Source of the DNA: Lucifuga dentata
Lineage: Eukaryota; Chordata; Actinopteri; Ophidiiformes; Bythitidae
Direction of reading: 5' to 3'
DNA length: 64,000 nucleotides
Assembly: GCA_014773175.1 (NCBI GenBank)
Contig: VXCM01000042.1
Coordinates: forward strand, 120,926 to 184,925
Both the position numbers and the translations under genes were made by a program. This document shows, piece after piece, positions 12,536 to 25,900 of the stretch; the stretch's first letter is position 1, and every line of letters starts with the position of its first letter. The notes beneath the pieces were generated by a model. That model was not told the origin of the DNA, made no database searches, and was given only the letters and a program-made list of their open reading frames with translations.

Positions 12536-14189
12536 GGTACTGAAGTCAGTTTATTGGTCTTGGAGAGCGTTATGCAGCATGTGAAAACGAGTGTATAAAG
12601 GCTTTTGTGGCTGAACGGGGAGATGTGTAAATTCTGGAATAATTACGCCCATACTCATGTTTTTCTTACTATTTAGCGCCGGTACAGAACCTCCATGATG
12701 TCACAGAAGTCATTTTTAAAGGGTCTGCACAGCTCCCTCTTCAGCCACTAAAGGATTTTAGATCTTCCCCCACTGGCCGTGAGATAGTTAGTCTAGGCTG
12801 TGTGTTGATGTATGAATGCATTTGTCTGTGTGTGTGTGCGTGCGTGCGTGCGTGCATGTGTGTGTGTGTGTGTGCGCTAATTGCCCGAGAAAGACAGGTT
12901 CCTTTTCAGCCTCAACCTATCCCTGCAACATGACCCCTAATCAGAACTAAAAAGGGTGACCAGCATGGGACCTTCATTATGCCGCAGTCTCATGCAAATC
13001 ACCACACTGACAAACTCCACCGTTTCCCTCCACATGTCTGTGGGCCGTCCTTCTTCAAGGTGAGCTCCACAGCACCATCATAATTGAAAATTAAGTATTT
13101 GCAATGGTATAATTAAATGGTGACCTTTGACACCAGACGAGACCTCAGATGCATATTAAGACACGAGGGAGCAGGAATACACTTGCACTTTCACAGACAC
13201 ACACGCACTCGCATGCACACATACTGTACAATGACAAGGCAACAAACAGTGACAGCCTCTTAATTATCACCCTGCGCAAGTCATTAAAGCACAGACTCAC
13301 CTTTCAATTTCTACAGCCCATAAGTTTTGGGTAATATCTCATTTATTTTCAATTAATTATGAGATAGTGCCATAAAAGCGGTGATAATTAGGGGAGAGAG
13401 GGGTAGACAGCTCTTCAGGGCTTGTTCCACTGCTGATTTTAAAGTTATTTGAAGTTATTAATGTGGATCTAATGAAAGAGAGAGCAATCAGTTTACAACA
13501 TAACATATATGGTACATTTGGACCATTAGACCATTGAAACTACGCCAGAGATGCTTTCATCCATTGGGTGTAATGTATCTTTCTTAGCAGCTTAATTGAG
13601 AGAGATTAGTTGGGGTGTGACTTCTGGACCATCTTTTAAAACTGCTCAATGAGTATTTTTTCTTTTCCTGACCACTTGCCACCTAATGTCTCAGTTCCAA
13701 TTATGGTACTCTGCAGAAAAGTGTGAAATACCATTATTGCCATCACAATTATAGATTCGTAACGTGACATAAATTCAAGTAGTGGGTAATTTTGAAATGG
13801 AGAACAGAGAGAAAAAAATGCTTCCTTAGAAAGCTGAAAGGAGCTTCACTTTCTTTTTTTTTTAAATTTGTGGCAGTATAAATCTTTCAACAATGTTAAT
13901 ATGATAAATGATAGAGAACTATCCATTAGTTTGCTGTGGCTCACTTCAGCTATATTAAATTCATTTCTATTATATAATGTTCTGTGGTATTCTATTCTGC
14001 ATAGGCTGCTTATATATGAGAATGTGTAAAACTGCACAAGAGGCAGAGTGTGATGCCAAACCAAGACACACAACTGTCATCACCATTAGCTTTGGGTGTA
14101 GACTTTTTGTGTAATTCTTGGGAGAGAAGACAAAATAAGTTCCTTTCACACTGAGGCCGATTTTTCCTAGATGGAGCAAATAAAACGGA
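12536..14189. other. Intronic DNA, no recognised gene
   Basis: Contains a mixed (TG)n/(CGTG)n tract at 12826-12875, otherwise unique AT-rich sequence. No gene recognised. Confidence 0.55.
12826..12875. repeat. (TG)n/(GTGC)n compound microsatellite
   Basis: TG dinucleotides interrupted by several GTGC tetranucleotide units, then TG again. Confidence 0.9.
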
Positions 14190-14720
14190 ATAAACTTAAC
14201 TCACTCAGTTCCAGTCAATTCCAAGCCCAGAATTAGCCACGCTAGCAACCAGCAACTCGACGTTGTCCGGCAAGAGCACACTCCCACGGAGCCAGAGGAA
14301 GTCTGAGCATTCCTGGTAGCCACAGACCGCTATCTGGATGGTTCCTGGCTCTCCTGTCACCGTAGTCCTCAGGAAATGTAGCTTCTGAAGTCCGCTGGTT
14401 GAGCTAACTCCTGCTAGCACCCCCACTCACTAGTTAGCATGCCGCTAACTAGCGCGCTAACTCGCGATTAGCGTGGTAGCTAATTCTCGCTGAACTGGTC
14501 CAGGAATTCTTCAAAATCGTTCCCGCAGCGTTGCTTACCAGGTTCTCAGCTTGACAGCGTTACAATAAGTACAGAGTTTGTAACATAGTACAATGTGTTT
14601 CACGTTACACCATTACTTTTTGCCGTCAACGTTTCCCTCATGGAGCAATGCCTCTGCTATCAAACTTCAGCGCGCTCTGCCCCAGCGACCCCTCACCTTT
14701 GACCTTTCTTTACCTCATCC
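14190..14720. other. GC-rich block with dense GCTAAC/GTTAGC motifs, unrecognised
   Basis: This block stands out from the AT-rich surroundings. Between 14403 and 14485 GCTAA/TTAGC words recur on both strands, including a 9-bp-arm hairpin (14430-14438 and 14444-14452). An open frame of 73 codons on the minus strand (14205-14426) matches no family I know. It may be the end of a retroelement or other repeat. Confidence 0.4.
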
Positions 14721-17353
14721 TGGAGTTATAAAAATAAAAACACATTAACAAAACATTTTACAAACTGTGTCAGATAACATATTTGAGATCGGCAGAATAA
14801 AAATAAGTAACATTCACCTTGCAAACTTGAAGGTACAATAGAATTTAATCCAATTTCCCACACATAGCCTCAGGAATGTATTTTAGTCAGGGAGTGCGGT
14901 GACAGCGGGTGGTGAGCGCTGTCCGCGGTGCTGATCCGCCTTAACAATAATCAATAATGATCCCAGCGCACTACTTCATTTGATTTTTAAGGCAAGGCCA
15001 TCTATAGTGACACAAGACTAGCTACTAATAATAGCCATGACTGTAAGGGAATGTGACATCATTACAATAGCTTATAAACTGACTTAACCAATTCCATGGA
15101 AGCACGGCCCAAAAAAAAACAAAAAAAAAGGAAACAAATAAAAATTAAAGAAAGAAGAAAATAATGTGCAATGGGATTGATCAAGTTGTAGCAACTCCTG
15201 CATTAAAAAGTCTTTATTTACAATTATTTATTTATTTATTGGTAGAACTAACAGTAACGCCCTCATCTCTATAATATGGCTGCAATACCATAGCCCGCCA
15301 ACAGGGGGTGTGGCAGCACCCCCATTTTCCTGGGCCTTGGCTATACAGGTTTTAGAACTTAGGTAAAATTAACCTTTTTTGACTCAAATTTGGATGCCTT
15401 CTCTGTATATTTGAGACAAAGTTTTTGTTTCACCACTGCAACAGTGGAGTTGGAGTTTTATAAGTCGCATTTGTATGCATGATATATGTAAAGATCAATC
15501 AATCAATTAACTATTAGCTACAAATGTTACATTTACTGCAATATTTTAATAAGTGCACAGAGCATATACCTGTTTAGAAGCTGTGGTATTTCTGGTTGAC
15601 TGCTGACATTTCACCGTGTTATCACATTTTGGCACAGGTCATCATTGTTTTGTTGCTATGTAGTTAAAGTTGTGCCACATAAAGTTATGTCACATAAAGT
15701 TACGTCCTCATTGCTTGCATGCCTGGAAAGGTCACCAGCAGAAGGGTCTAAATTGGATTTTGGTTCAATTTTGATTACATCTGCAAAGTTGAGAATCAAA
15801 GCAGCATATATCACTCAAGGCGACATTGTTATGTACAAAACTAAATCTTGAACAAATGCTGTAATGAAAAAGTATTTCTTTATAGGATGAAGGAAACAGA
15901 AGGGTAATAAAGTGAATCAAATTTTATCATCAACATTAGAAATAGGTTTTTATACATGTTTTATACATTCCTTTCTTTCCACTTAATATTGATATACCTG
16001 CAATTTTCTATGCTATTATACAGTATGGTCATTCACAGTATATAGATATACAGAAGCAGATTGATTTCAGTGTAATAATAGCATCACTTAACTGGGATCA
16101 AGACAGAACCATAACACTCAAGTCAATCCTTTACCACAAACTGGGAGGGGATTGTTTGATGTGTGATGCTTTAAGCTCAGCAGTGGTTTAAATTGATCAG
16201 CATGCAGTATCCCACTTAGCCAGAGAAGAAGTCTGCATTTAAAATATCACAACTCTTAATCTTGACCCTGAAGCAGGACAGAGCAAAGGCAATCAATAGC
16301 ATTATAAGGTTGTTCTTACTCCAACTTATTTTCATTCTGTTCTGTAAGTCAGGCAGAACAGGAGCCCCAGAAAAGGTAGAGTGCATGATTCAAGCAAATT
16401 GCCAGATATCTGGTAATGTCAGGTCATGTGGTGCTGCCTACAGGAGCTCAGAGAACTTATGGCACAACAACATCGATTCAATAGTATTCCAAGTGGCTCC
16501 TCAATCAGATTTTGGACTTGAGTGTTTTGTCTTGTGGCTCAACCTTATTCACTGACTGTACCAGAAATATTTCAATGACATATTGCACTTCAATTTGTAT
16601 CTTTTTCCTCTGTCCACTGCTGTCTAAAGCTACCTGCACACCGGGGATAAATCACTTCCCAGCCAGCTTATTACATGAAATGAAGGAATTCATCATGGTG
16701 ACAGTCGGCCGTTTTGAGGTGTTCACTGTGATTTATCTGGGAGAAATTGATTGATTCATTAACACTGAATGAACAGTGCTTTCCTGTGGGGGCAGTGCTG
16801 CAAAGCTCGCGACATGCTGTGATACATGTTGAAAGAACACGCCTCTGGTATGAATACCTTAGCATGGCGTCCCCCTAAGCAGCATACATGGGCTTCAGTG
16901 TCACCAGCTCCAGCTCAGGTCATTAACTGGCCAGTGTATTCAGTGGCCTGGAGCTGAGAGCCAGCACTTTGTGGCAAAGAACACAGTAATGAGTACATCC
17001 ATATGCTTTCCAACACCTTGGACATGACTTATGTTATGACAAGGCTTTCTTCTGATGAGCACTGTGCCTGATTGAACAGAGGCTTTGCTCAGATATGTTG
17101 CAGAGTGAAGTGCGCCAGGCCAAATTACTTCTGGTACCATGGCTGATGTACCATCTGTACTGAGTCTTATCTGACAGTTATAAATGCCTTTTACAGTACA
17201 ATACGGTAAATGCACCAATCAATAGTTTGATGTTGACTGAGTCAATAAGTTCCTGTATGTACAACTTGCCATCTGTCCTTCAAGGGAATAGAATACCCTT
17301 TCAGGAAAATATCTTGTGCCATTTCCAAGACAGTCTCACAACAAAATACAGGC
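14721..17353. other. Intronic DNA with a fragment of the GGC-ended element at 15595-15750
   Basis: The piece at about 15595-15750 shares CTGACATTTCACCG and GGAAAGGTCACC with the copy at 38637-38972 and contains a short tandem duplication of ACATAAAGTTA. The rest is unique AT-rich sequence with no recognised gene. Confidence 0.5.
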
Positions 17354-17894
17354 TTAAAGAACCATACCAGGTGGTTTTCCATGTTTGAGCCCAATAAATA
17401 CTACCCACATACACATTACATTACTGCCAACAATTTTCCAAAATGTAAAACTGTATTTTAGTTTTAATGTTATTTTGCCAAATCTCCAAATCCTTCACAA
17501 TCAAATGTTCAGGTGATGCACTCTCCTTAAAATTCAATGTTTCATCTACTAATACTTATGCATAATTATGAAGGAAGGGTTGTTTAATTTCTCGGTAAAA
17601 GCCAATTTCTCCAGGAACTGTAGTATATTTCCTAGAAGAGACATACATTGTCTTCCATGCAGCTCTATGTTGGACCAGTTAAATTAAGTAAGTTTGACAG
17701 AAAATTTAACAATGTTTAATTGTGTTTGCTGTGATAGATTACCAATTTCAAGCATGTTTCAAGTCTCTACAATTTGATTTTAATAGCATACCAGAATGAG
17801 CTGGCATATTGGCAGGAAATGACAGAAAAAACAATTCTAATATTTACTGCTCCAGTAGTATGTTTTGGAAAATGGTTGGCAGTGATGTCTTTAA
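17354..17894. mobile_element. TTAA-flanked element family, copy C (right end deleted)
   Basis: TTAA occurs at 17354-17357, followed by AGAACCATACCAG, and again at 17891-17894. It matches copy A through its left half and the reverse complement of copy B overall (for example TGCTCCAGTAGTATGTTTTG). The right terminal repeat is missing, leaving GTGATGTC next to the final TTAA. Confidence 0.75.
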
Positions 17895-18633
17895 ATAAAA
17901 AAAATCACAAAACAGAAACTGTAAATGTTTAATGCTAATGAGATGGAATCTGTTATGAGGACAGATTTGTAAATGGAAAAACAAGGTCAACATTTTTTAT
18001 TTTGGAAAGCAATTTAAAATTCATTAGTTTATTCCCCATTTAAATACATTAATTTTGCTCATTTAATGATAATTGCATAACTTTTAAACCATGAAAATGT
18101 CTGTAATTATTGTAGCAGCAGATTTCAGACACCATATACAATGTGTTTGATTTTATAATGGGTAATATTAACATTTGTCTGTGACTTGTTTGCATTAGTG
18201 GCAAGAATCTAATGGTTTCTTGAAGTTTTGTGAGGCAGTCATTGTGATTAAAGGCTTTTTCAGGAGCCGTCCTGGCAGCCAGGCTGTGCATTAGTAGTAA
18301 AGTGACTGAAAGTCTTTAGGTATTCCAGCAAGGCTGACCCATGTTAGTGGTTTATCTCCTAAAAGAAGTGGTTTATCTCCTAAAAGAGGAGTATTTAAGT
18401 ACAGAGGGAAAGTTTGATGAACTGCGTGCTTGAAAAAAGTTTTGTGAAAGTTAAGACAAAGTCAGTGAGAAACCTCATCTTGATGAAAAAAGATTTTCAA
18501 AACAGGATGTGGCTTGTGATGAGTTATGTGAAGAGACACAACAGTATGGAGGGCTTGATGGCAACCTGTTCCATCTGTCTTGCTATCTAAATGCCTGTTC
18601 TTCCATCTTTTTTAATCCTTTTCATCTAACAAA

Positions 18634-18635
18634 CA

Positions 18636-18681
<46 letters not shown>
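18634..18681. repeat. (AC)n microsatellite
   Basis: About 23 AC units. Confidence 0.95.
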
Positions 18682-18683
<2 letters not shown>

Positions 18684-20259
18684 GGGCTAGTCATCATCAG
18701 TCAATTATTTTTTCACTAATTCAGTTAATGGCTTAGTCTATAAAATTTAGAAAATACAAGATGATTCCCTCAAATTACTCATATTGTCTCATATTGTCGC
18801 AAATTACTCATATTAGCCATACTGTCTGACTGGCGGTCATACAACATGACTTCTCTAGCACTGCTGCTGTGCCTTGAGTTGAGATGCAAAGGTTCTGAGG
18901 TTACGAGCCTCTGAGGTTACAAACTAGACCCAAGAAAACGCTACAGCCTGTGTTTGCCCTGTTCCCCTTCTTATCAGACTCTCCAGCTGATGTCCACAGA
19001 AGTGTGTAGGACGGGGTGTCCACTTGTGACGTCAACAAAAAGCCGCACAATTCTGAAAAGGCCACATGCCAAATTTGAGGTTGATTAATTATTCTGTAGA
19101 GAGTGGGCAGGTCTGAAGACATTTGTATTTTGAAATGAGTTTTGACATCTGCCACAGTGACAGCAACTGTGACAGAGGAAGATAAGAGACATTTGAAACT
19201 CATTTAAACAATCTTCCATTGAATGGAGCTGAATGAGTTAGTCTGTTTTGAAATATCGTTTACTGTTAGCGTCAGCTGTGAAAATGGATAAATAATGGAG
19301 CTTTTCCACAAGAGTTTATAGAGATAAACATGGAAGTGTCATAATAACTACCAGGGATTTGCTCTCCTCGTGTTGTGATCAACCATCTGTTGCTGAGCCT
19401 TGAGAGTTGCACTCTAATTTGATTTGTGTGAGAAACAGCTGGTAAATATCATTATTGCATTTTCTTCTGTTTAAAGTGCATAGGTGTTGACAGATCAGAG
19501 CAATAATGTGAAAATTAATGTACAAATTAATCGTGATGTAATTAATCAAGATGACGCGCTTCTTTGCAACGACATCAAACAAAACACAAGCAGCACAATT
19601 CCATTAGTTGCCATTTAGGAGCATTTATTTGCACCATGCTGAATGCCTCATTTGTATGACATACTTAATTGCAATAATTACAGTGTTGCCAAATAAAAGC
19701 CACTTTTAAAAGCCTTATTTTTCTCCATGTGCACTCATAGTATAACTTTTTTTATTATTATTTTGTCTCCCACCTGCACACTCTCCATCACAGTATGCGT
19801 ACCGTGCATGTGCAGGTTTTTCAGTGTTGTGTATTCACCTGCCAATGGGGCTACTGAGCCCAGGTGACCTCTGGCCACTGACCTGAGGAAAAAGAGTGCA
19901 TCCATGGTGTGATCTGCCCCCCTCGTGCAAGTCATAGTTCAGTCCGGGCAGATGTCACAGTTCCCACCTACGCTCCGCTGTTGGAGGTGTCTTTAATGAG
20001 GGAAAAAGAGAGACCCTGGGACATGAGGAGGAGGAGGAGGCTGACAGTGAGAAAAGTGAAATGAAGACATTCTGAGGCAAGTATTAGAGTGAAAGATAGC
20101 ATGGTCTGTGTGTGTGTGTGTCAGAGAGAGAGAGAGAGAGAGAGCAGGAGCGTGAGGAGTTGATGAGTCTCTAACAAGCGGCTTCATCAGAGTGAGGAAT
20201 GAGCTGCCAAACAGGATCTTTCTTTTGACCTACCTTGCAAAGCAATGGATGGATAGATG

Positions 20260-20261
<2 letters not shown>

Positions 20262-20319
<58 letters not shown>
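20262..20319. repeat. (GA)n microsatellite
   Basis: About 28 GA units preceded by a short GGAT repeat. Confidence 0.95.
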
Positions 20320-20322
<3 letters not shown>

Positions 20323-22999
20323 GGAGGGCATCTATTGAAGTGTTGCAGAGAGGATCCTTCTTTCATCGCCTGTCGAGCCAGCTCGTCTGTCTGCCAGTAG
20401 ACAATCACTTATGTCCCAGCTCTGATCCCACTTGCCACACCACAACTACACAGGCAGTGACCAGGGAAATGATGCAGCAGATATGATGGATAAAGAGAAT
20501 ACACACGGTGACTGCTGCTTTTGGCACTGAACCAGCCACATCTCTTTCCATCTCGACGCGGCGTAGGCAGGTGGATAGCTTTTGAAAGTACAATGATGAA
20601 AGCAAGAAAACATAGTGAAGCTAGTATTGCATTTAACCTTATTTTTATCTGTGATAAAATATTCACTAAATGTCAACACAATTTGCCATCTCCAATATAT
20701 TTTTTTAATTATAGAGGGGATTTTTCTCTGCTTGCTTTCTTGCTCTCTTTCTTTCTTTTTCTCTTCATCATGGAGCTCAGCAGGGTTTTCTTTAGCATTA
20801 GTATGCACACTGAGCTCGGGCACACTTTGATGTGCAGCCACATGATTTCACAGTCCAACCTGGTGGCACAGATCAAATTTACAGGTATGCCGAGGCACGA
20901 CTGATGAGAAGATTCAGGTTTTCATTTCATCTGTGCTGGTCACCAGCAGAAGGTACATGTATGTGAATAGTCGAGCTTCAAGCTGACACAGGACGATAAA
21001 AGCGCAATCACGCAGTCATTTGAAAATTGTATTTCAAAAAACAATTCCTTAGAAACAATGAATCAATTCCTCCATCCTGTCTCTATGTGTTTTTTGTAAT
21101 TAAATTCTCGTATGAAAGAACGTCCTTGAGTATCAGCATGGGCTTTAGTTCAAATCAAATCATGGGTCTAATCTTTGTAATGAATGAGCACAAGAACCTG
21201 CGTTATTCATTATGGCTGATATTTAATCTCATAGATGGGGACGGATTCTTTGAGTGAATCAATTCACTTGGCAACATGAGATGAGGTAATCGCTCACAGT
21301 CAGGAATGAGAAGTTGACTCACAGATACGATGCAATGTCACAAGACCCTAGCCGATTAGATAGAATATGATTTGGACCTGATCCGACTCAGGTCCGCGGT
21401 TGGGTTTTGGTTCCAAGGAACTGAGTGGACTTGTGAAGACCTCTAATGAGAAGAATAAAAGTTAAAGCATCAGCAAAACAAAACATCTCTATAAACTTTT
21501 TGTTTTCAAAGTGAAAAAGAGAGCCAAACACTTTTAATAGCTACTTCCACAATACAAAACTTAAAATCAATATCAAGAGTGGAAAAAAGTTTGAAGTTGT
21601 CATTGTCTCTGTGGGGATGAGAGATGGAAGCTTGTTAACGATAAATCATTCTTAGGTATTTGTAATGAATCATCTTCCTTTTTTGCTTTAATATGTGTAA
21701 ATAATGGGTCCATTTCTCTCTCTTGTGGCCACAACAATAGAATCAGATGAGACTGAGACTCTTCTCCCACATGTTACGGCATCAAGATGTTATCTCCAGC
21801 TTAAAAGCTTATCAAGCCGACAGTAATGATATTGAGTGACTGGATTGTGTGTTTTGATGGATATTGCTGTGAGTAATCTGATGCCAAATTGTGTTCCAGC
21901 TCTCATATTGTTCCGATTTTAGAAGCTGCAAATAACTGCGCTCCCCCTTCTCCTCTGTCTCAAACTCCCCCATCTTGCTTATAATCATTTGTCATGGCTG
22001 TGGTTCTTCACACAGGTAGAAAAACGGTTGGAAAACTCATTTTAGGTCTCTGTGACACAAAAATAGATTATCTGACGTCTATTTGGCCCGCAGTTAATCT
22101 GTTGTAATGTGTGCTGTGCTGTGTTTTCCATATCAAAGTATGACTGAGATCTGATTTTGAAAGGTATCTGTGAAGCATTATAAAGAGGATAATTAGCTTT
22201 CCCAGTATAGAAACGCCATTCACGCTGGAGACAATTAACAACCTACAGTGAAGACTGATTTTCCCCAGCCATTCTCCACACAGTCTGCAGCTACAATTAC
22301 ATTTAATTACCAGTGTTGAGAGTGTTTTGAAAGAGCCGCCTCTTTTTGTTGCCTCTTTTTTTCTGTGCGTGACACGAGGGGAGGCTTATCAGTTACATTA
22401 GGAACAAACTATAGAGAGAAAGACAGAATGTTATTTCAAGAAATAACCAGCTGCAGAGTGTTAAAGAAAGAAAAATGCCAACTGATAAAAAGAGTATAGG
22501 GTTAATGTTTAGGTGAAATAATCTTTGCAGGCTTGGTGTGATCCAAGGATTATTATGCTGCAGTTTTAAGTCACTTTTGACACTTTGCTCGCTGATTTTT
22601 TACACCTTTTTTTTCTATCTTTGAGAATCAAGTAGAAAATTGACAACTTTTAATAACTGATTTTAGACTTTTTGCTAAATTGCTAAATAAAAATTCCATG
22701 CAACATGATTAATGCACAAAAAAAGAGGGAAAAAAACTAAGATAAAGTCTGAGCGGAACTGGAATAATTTTAGACATTTCAGTGATTGCTTCAATTGACA
22801 CATGCATTAAAAACAAGGCAAAATAATAAACTGTTATTGTATTTACTTATGTATCTTATGCTCATATTCCATGACACAATTAACTTGTCTTCTGTATTAA
22901 CATTTACAGTTTTAGTTTTGTAATCACTTTAAAGACAAACTAACAGTGTGCCAAATAAATAAATAAATAAATAAAAGAACATCAGGAGCTCTGTGAGGA

Positions 23000-25900
23000 A
23001 GAGTCATCTGGCCAATTCAGAAGTTCTAGACCTCCTTAAGATTTTATTTTATATTGAGCTGGATCTAAAAGCTCAAAGTTTAAATGTTCAATTTTTGCCT
23101 TGTTGTTAAAGTGGTCAGATAACAGAATCTGTAAATAATAAGGCAGAATTGTGATACAGAATATGAAAGAAAGAAACACATTACTACATAGTGTTGCAAA
23201 AGATAGAGCTTAAAAACTTTAATGTAATTTTGAAATGCATTTTAATGTAAAAGTTCATCATTTAGCTAAAAGTATTTAACCTAATATGTAGTATAATAAC
23301 CAAACAGAAATTTAAGTTACATGTGTAATGATAATTTTGTACATTTTTACTGAGCATTTTAAAGAGAACATGCACATTTATTTAATCACTTAAGTGAATC
23401 AATTATGATATTTAACAAATGAAAAACTGAAGAATGATTATGACATAACGTAGATTCTGGCTATTGCCTGACTATTTAAAATAAATATTCATTTGTGTTA
23501 CTCTAAACCTCTTCACAGCTTTGTGCACCTGATTTCCTCATAGTTCATTGCATTTTGCTGCTCCGTTAACTGCACTTAAACCAGTTCAGTCACTAAATGT
23601 GTGACTGTGATACTCTGAGTTGTCAAACAGGAACAAAGTGTTTAGGACATTGATTTTCCGTGTTTTTACTTAGATTGATCATCATGTGGAAGTCGATCTG
23701 TGTGAAAGTGATCAATGCTCCACCGTACAATTATCACACAAATACATATTTTGAAAGCCAAAATCCATTTAAATTAAAAGCAAAGCACTTTGACACATAC
23801 GCTGCATGTCAGGCAGTGACACTGGACACTGATGCATGCCGTTCCACAACATAAACACAATCTATAACCTTTTTGAAAAAAAAAAAAAGAAATAAATAAC
23901 CCCCCTCCCCCCTTCCCCCAGGTTGTTCACACATCTGAATAATTTGCAGTTAGTGAGATGTAGCATGTTATCGTCTCAGTGTCATGAAAGGAGACTTTTA
24001 AGTTTCAGACCAGACCGCTCTGGTTCTAATGGCCCACAAGCGTGACTGCCTCAAACAGTGACAGTACGAGGCATGCAGGCTCACTTTTCACTTTTCACAG
24101 CCTTCCACACACGTTTAACCTCACAGCCTGGAGCCACGAGGCCATACTGCATGTATGCTGCTACATTTCAGCTGATGCTTGGACCTGCAAATAATTATGA
24201 GGTGGTAAATAAATAAAAACTCAAACAAATACAACATAATTCAAAAATAAAAGTTAAAAAAAAAATATTTAAAATGCAAAAATATTATGTACTAAACTAA
24301 GTACTAAAATAAATAAATGAATAAACACAACTGATATTTAAAAATAATTAAATAAATACATAAATATGTTGTTGTTATTACTGTAAATGTTTTATGTCAT
24401 TTCTTTATAAAGCATCTTTGAGTATTTAGAAAAGTGCTCTATAAATAAAATGTATTATTATCATCATTATTATTATTATTATTATTATGGATAAACAATA
24501 CATGTATGCATACATGAAACTTAAACAAAAACAGCGTAAGTAAAAAAAAAAAAAAANAAAAAAAAAAAAAAAGCAGAAAAAAAATTAAATATATAAATAA
24601 ATAAAGCACTGGAGAATTACATTAGCAGACTGAGCAGTATCCAGCTGCCGGATTGCAAGATTAAAACATGCAAAACATGGCAGTAAGATGGATATGAGCT
24701 TATTAGCATTTACTGCATATGTGGCCCAGTTATGTAAAATCATGTGACTCCCTGATTGCCCGGCTTTACAGAAAGTTGGCAGATTATTTGCAGAGCAAAG
24801 TGCCCTTTCTCTGCATATGCCACTCTGGGAATTTTTGCATGCATTCATAATTTGATGTTAAGAGCCTGCTGGTGCATTATGCATATTAGATAATGCATTG
24901 TGTGTAATCCAGGCAGACCTGGTCTGAACTTACAGTGACACGTTATTCCAAACCCCACACGCAGAATGCCTGGTAGCGTGGTGTTTGAGGCTGCTACCAT
25001 GTTCTCTGCATCAAGCCTCCTCCACCTGCTGCCCTTTCATTCCATATGACCATCAAGTGTTGAACTAAAATTACCTGCATAATTGGAGCGCTCCCTTCAC
25101 TAATGCTCTCTTATTTATTTCTGTATTATTATTCTTCTGCACAGGTTTCTGCTATCTCACTACTTCCACAGATTTAAAGCAGCAAAATGTTTAGATTTTA
25201 AGGTGCTGTATTTTATTTTAATTTTTTTTCATCCCTTTTTTGAAACGTATTTAATAATGGGAAAACAATGGGAGAAATTTTCAAAAGTAGGCTCAATAGT
25301 ACTGCGTTATGGGTGTGTTTATGAAAATCAATGCTGTAAAGAAACCTGTGACTGCATTAGAAAATATCAATAACTTATGCCCACTCACACAGATCTAGTT
25401 TTACTTGAGGATGCAGAAGCTATCTGTGATTTTAATCAACTGCAAATCTATAATCTACAAATCTGCATATCTGTAATGTATAAATTCCACCAAAAATGAC
25501 AAATTAATTGTCAGAAAACAGAGAGGTCATGTGACATACAGCGTTTTAGTCCAGTGCAAATCTTGGTAATTGGGGTAAAGTTTTTCCCCAATAGTTCCTC
25601 AGTCCATTCTTGCACACCTTGTGCACAGACACTGTGTATAATCTGTCCATATCCATCACCACATCTGGTAAGGATCTTTGGGATTTGATCTGTCAGTTCC
25701 ACTGAAATGCAGACTTTGTTTATCACTTGTGAATGCACCCGCACGAACACAGACATTGAGAGTAATATCTAAATCACAAGGCTCCCAGGTAATTCTAGTC
25801 CCATGTGAATTACTCACTGGATTCATTTGTTGTTTTGTCCCTGTACTGAAAGACCTGTCATTCTGTCAGAGGAGATTCCACTCCTATGTTTTGATGTTTT

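Larger units (their letters stand above)
17895..22999. other. Intronic DNA with many microsatellites, no recognised gene
   Basis: Contains (AC)n at 18634-18681, GA tracts at 20123-20143 and 20262-20319, an (AAAT)n tract at 22960-22976 and a 22-bp tandem duplication at about 18348-18390 (GTGGTTTATCTCCTAAAAGA twice). Open frames in this stretch are low-complexity or lack splice signals. Confidence 0.55.

Noticed and set aside
14205..14426. 73-codon minus-strand frame in the GC-rich block
   Set aside because: No family match by eye. The block looks repeat-derived, so not called as a gene.
16262..16555. 97-codon frame with a hydrophobic segment near the N-terminus
   Set aside because: Looks superficially like a small secreted protein, but there is no recognisable family, no splice context and the surroundings are AT-rich intron. 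It also does not resemble the TAFA1 signal peptide.
20446..20904. Frames of 127-131 codons on both strands
   Set aside because: Unrecognised, overlapping on opposite strands, Lys/Glu- or Ser/Phe-rich low-complexity translation, no splice or promoter context.
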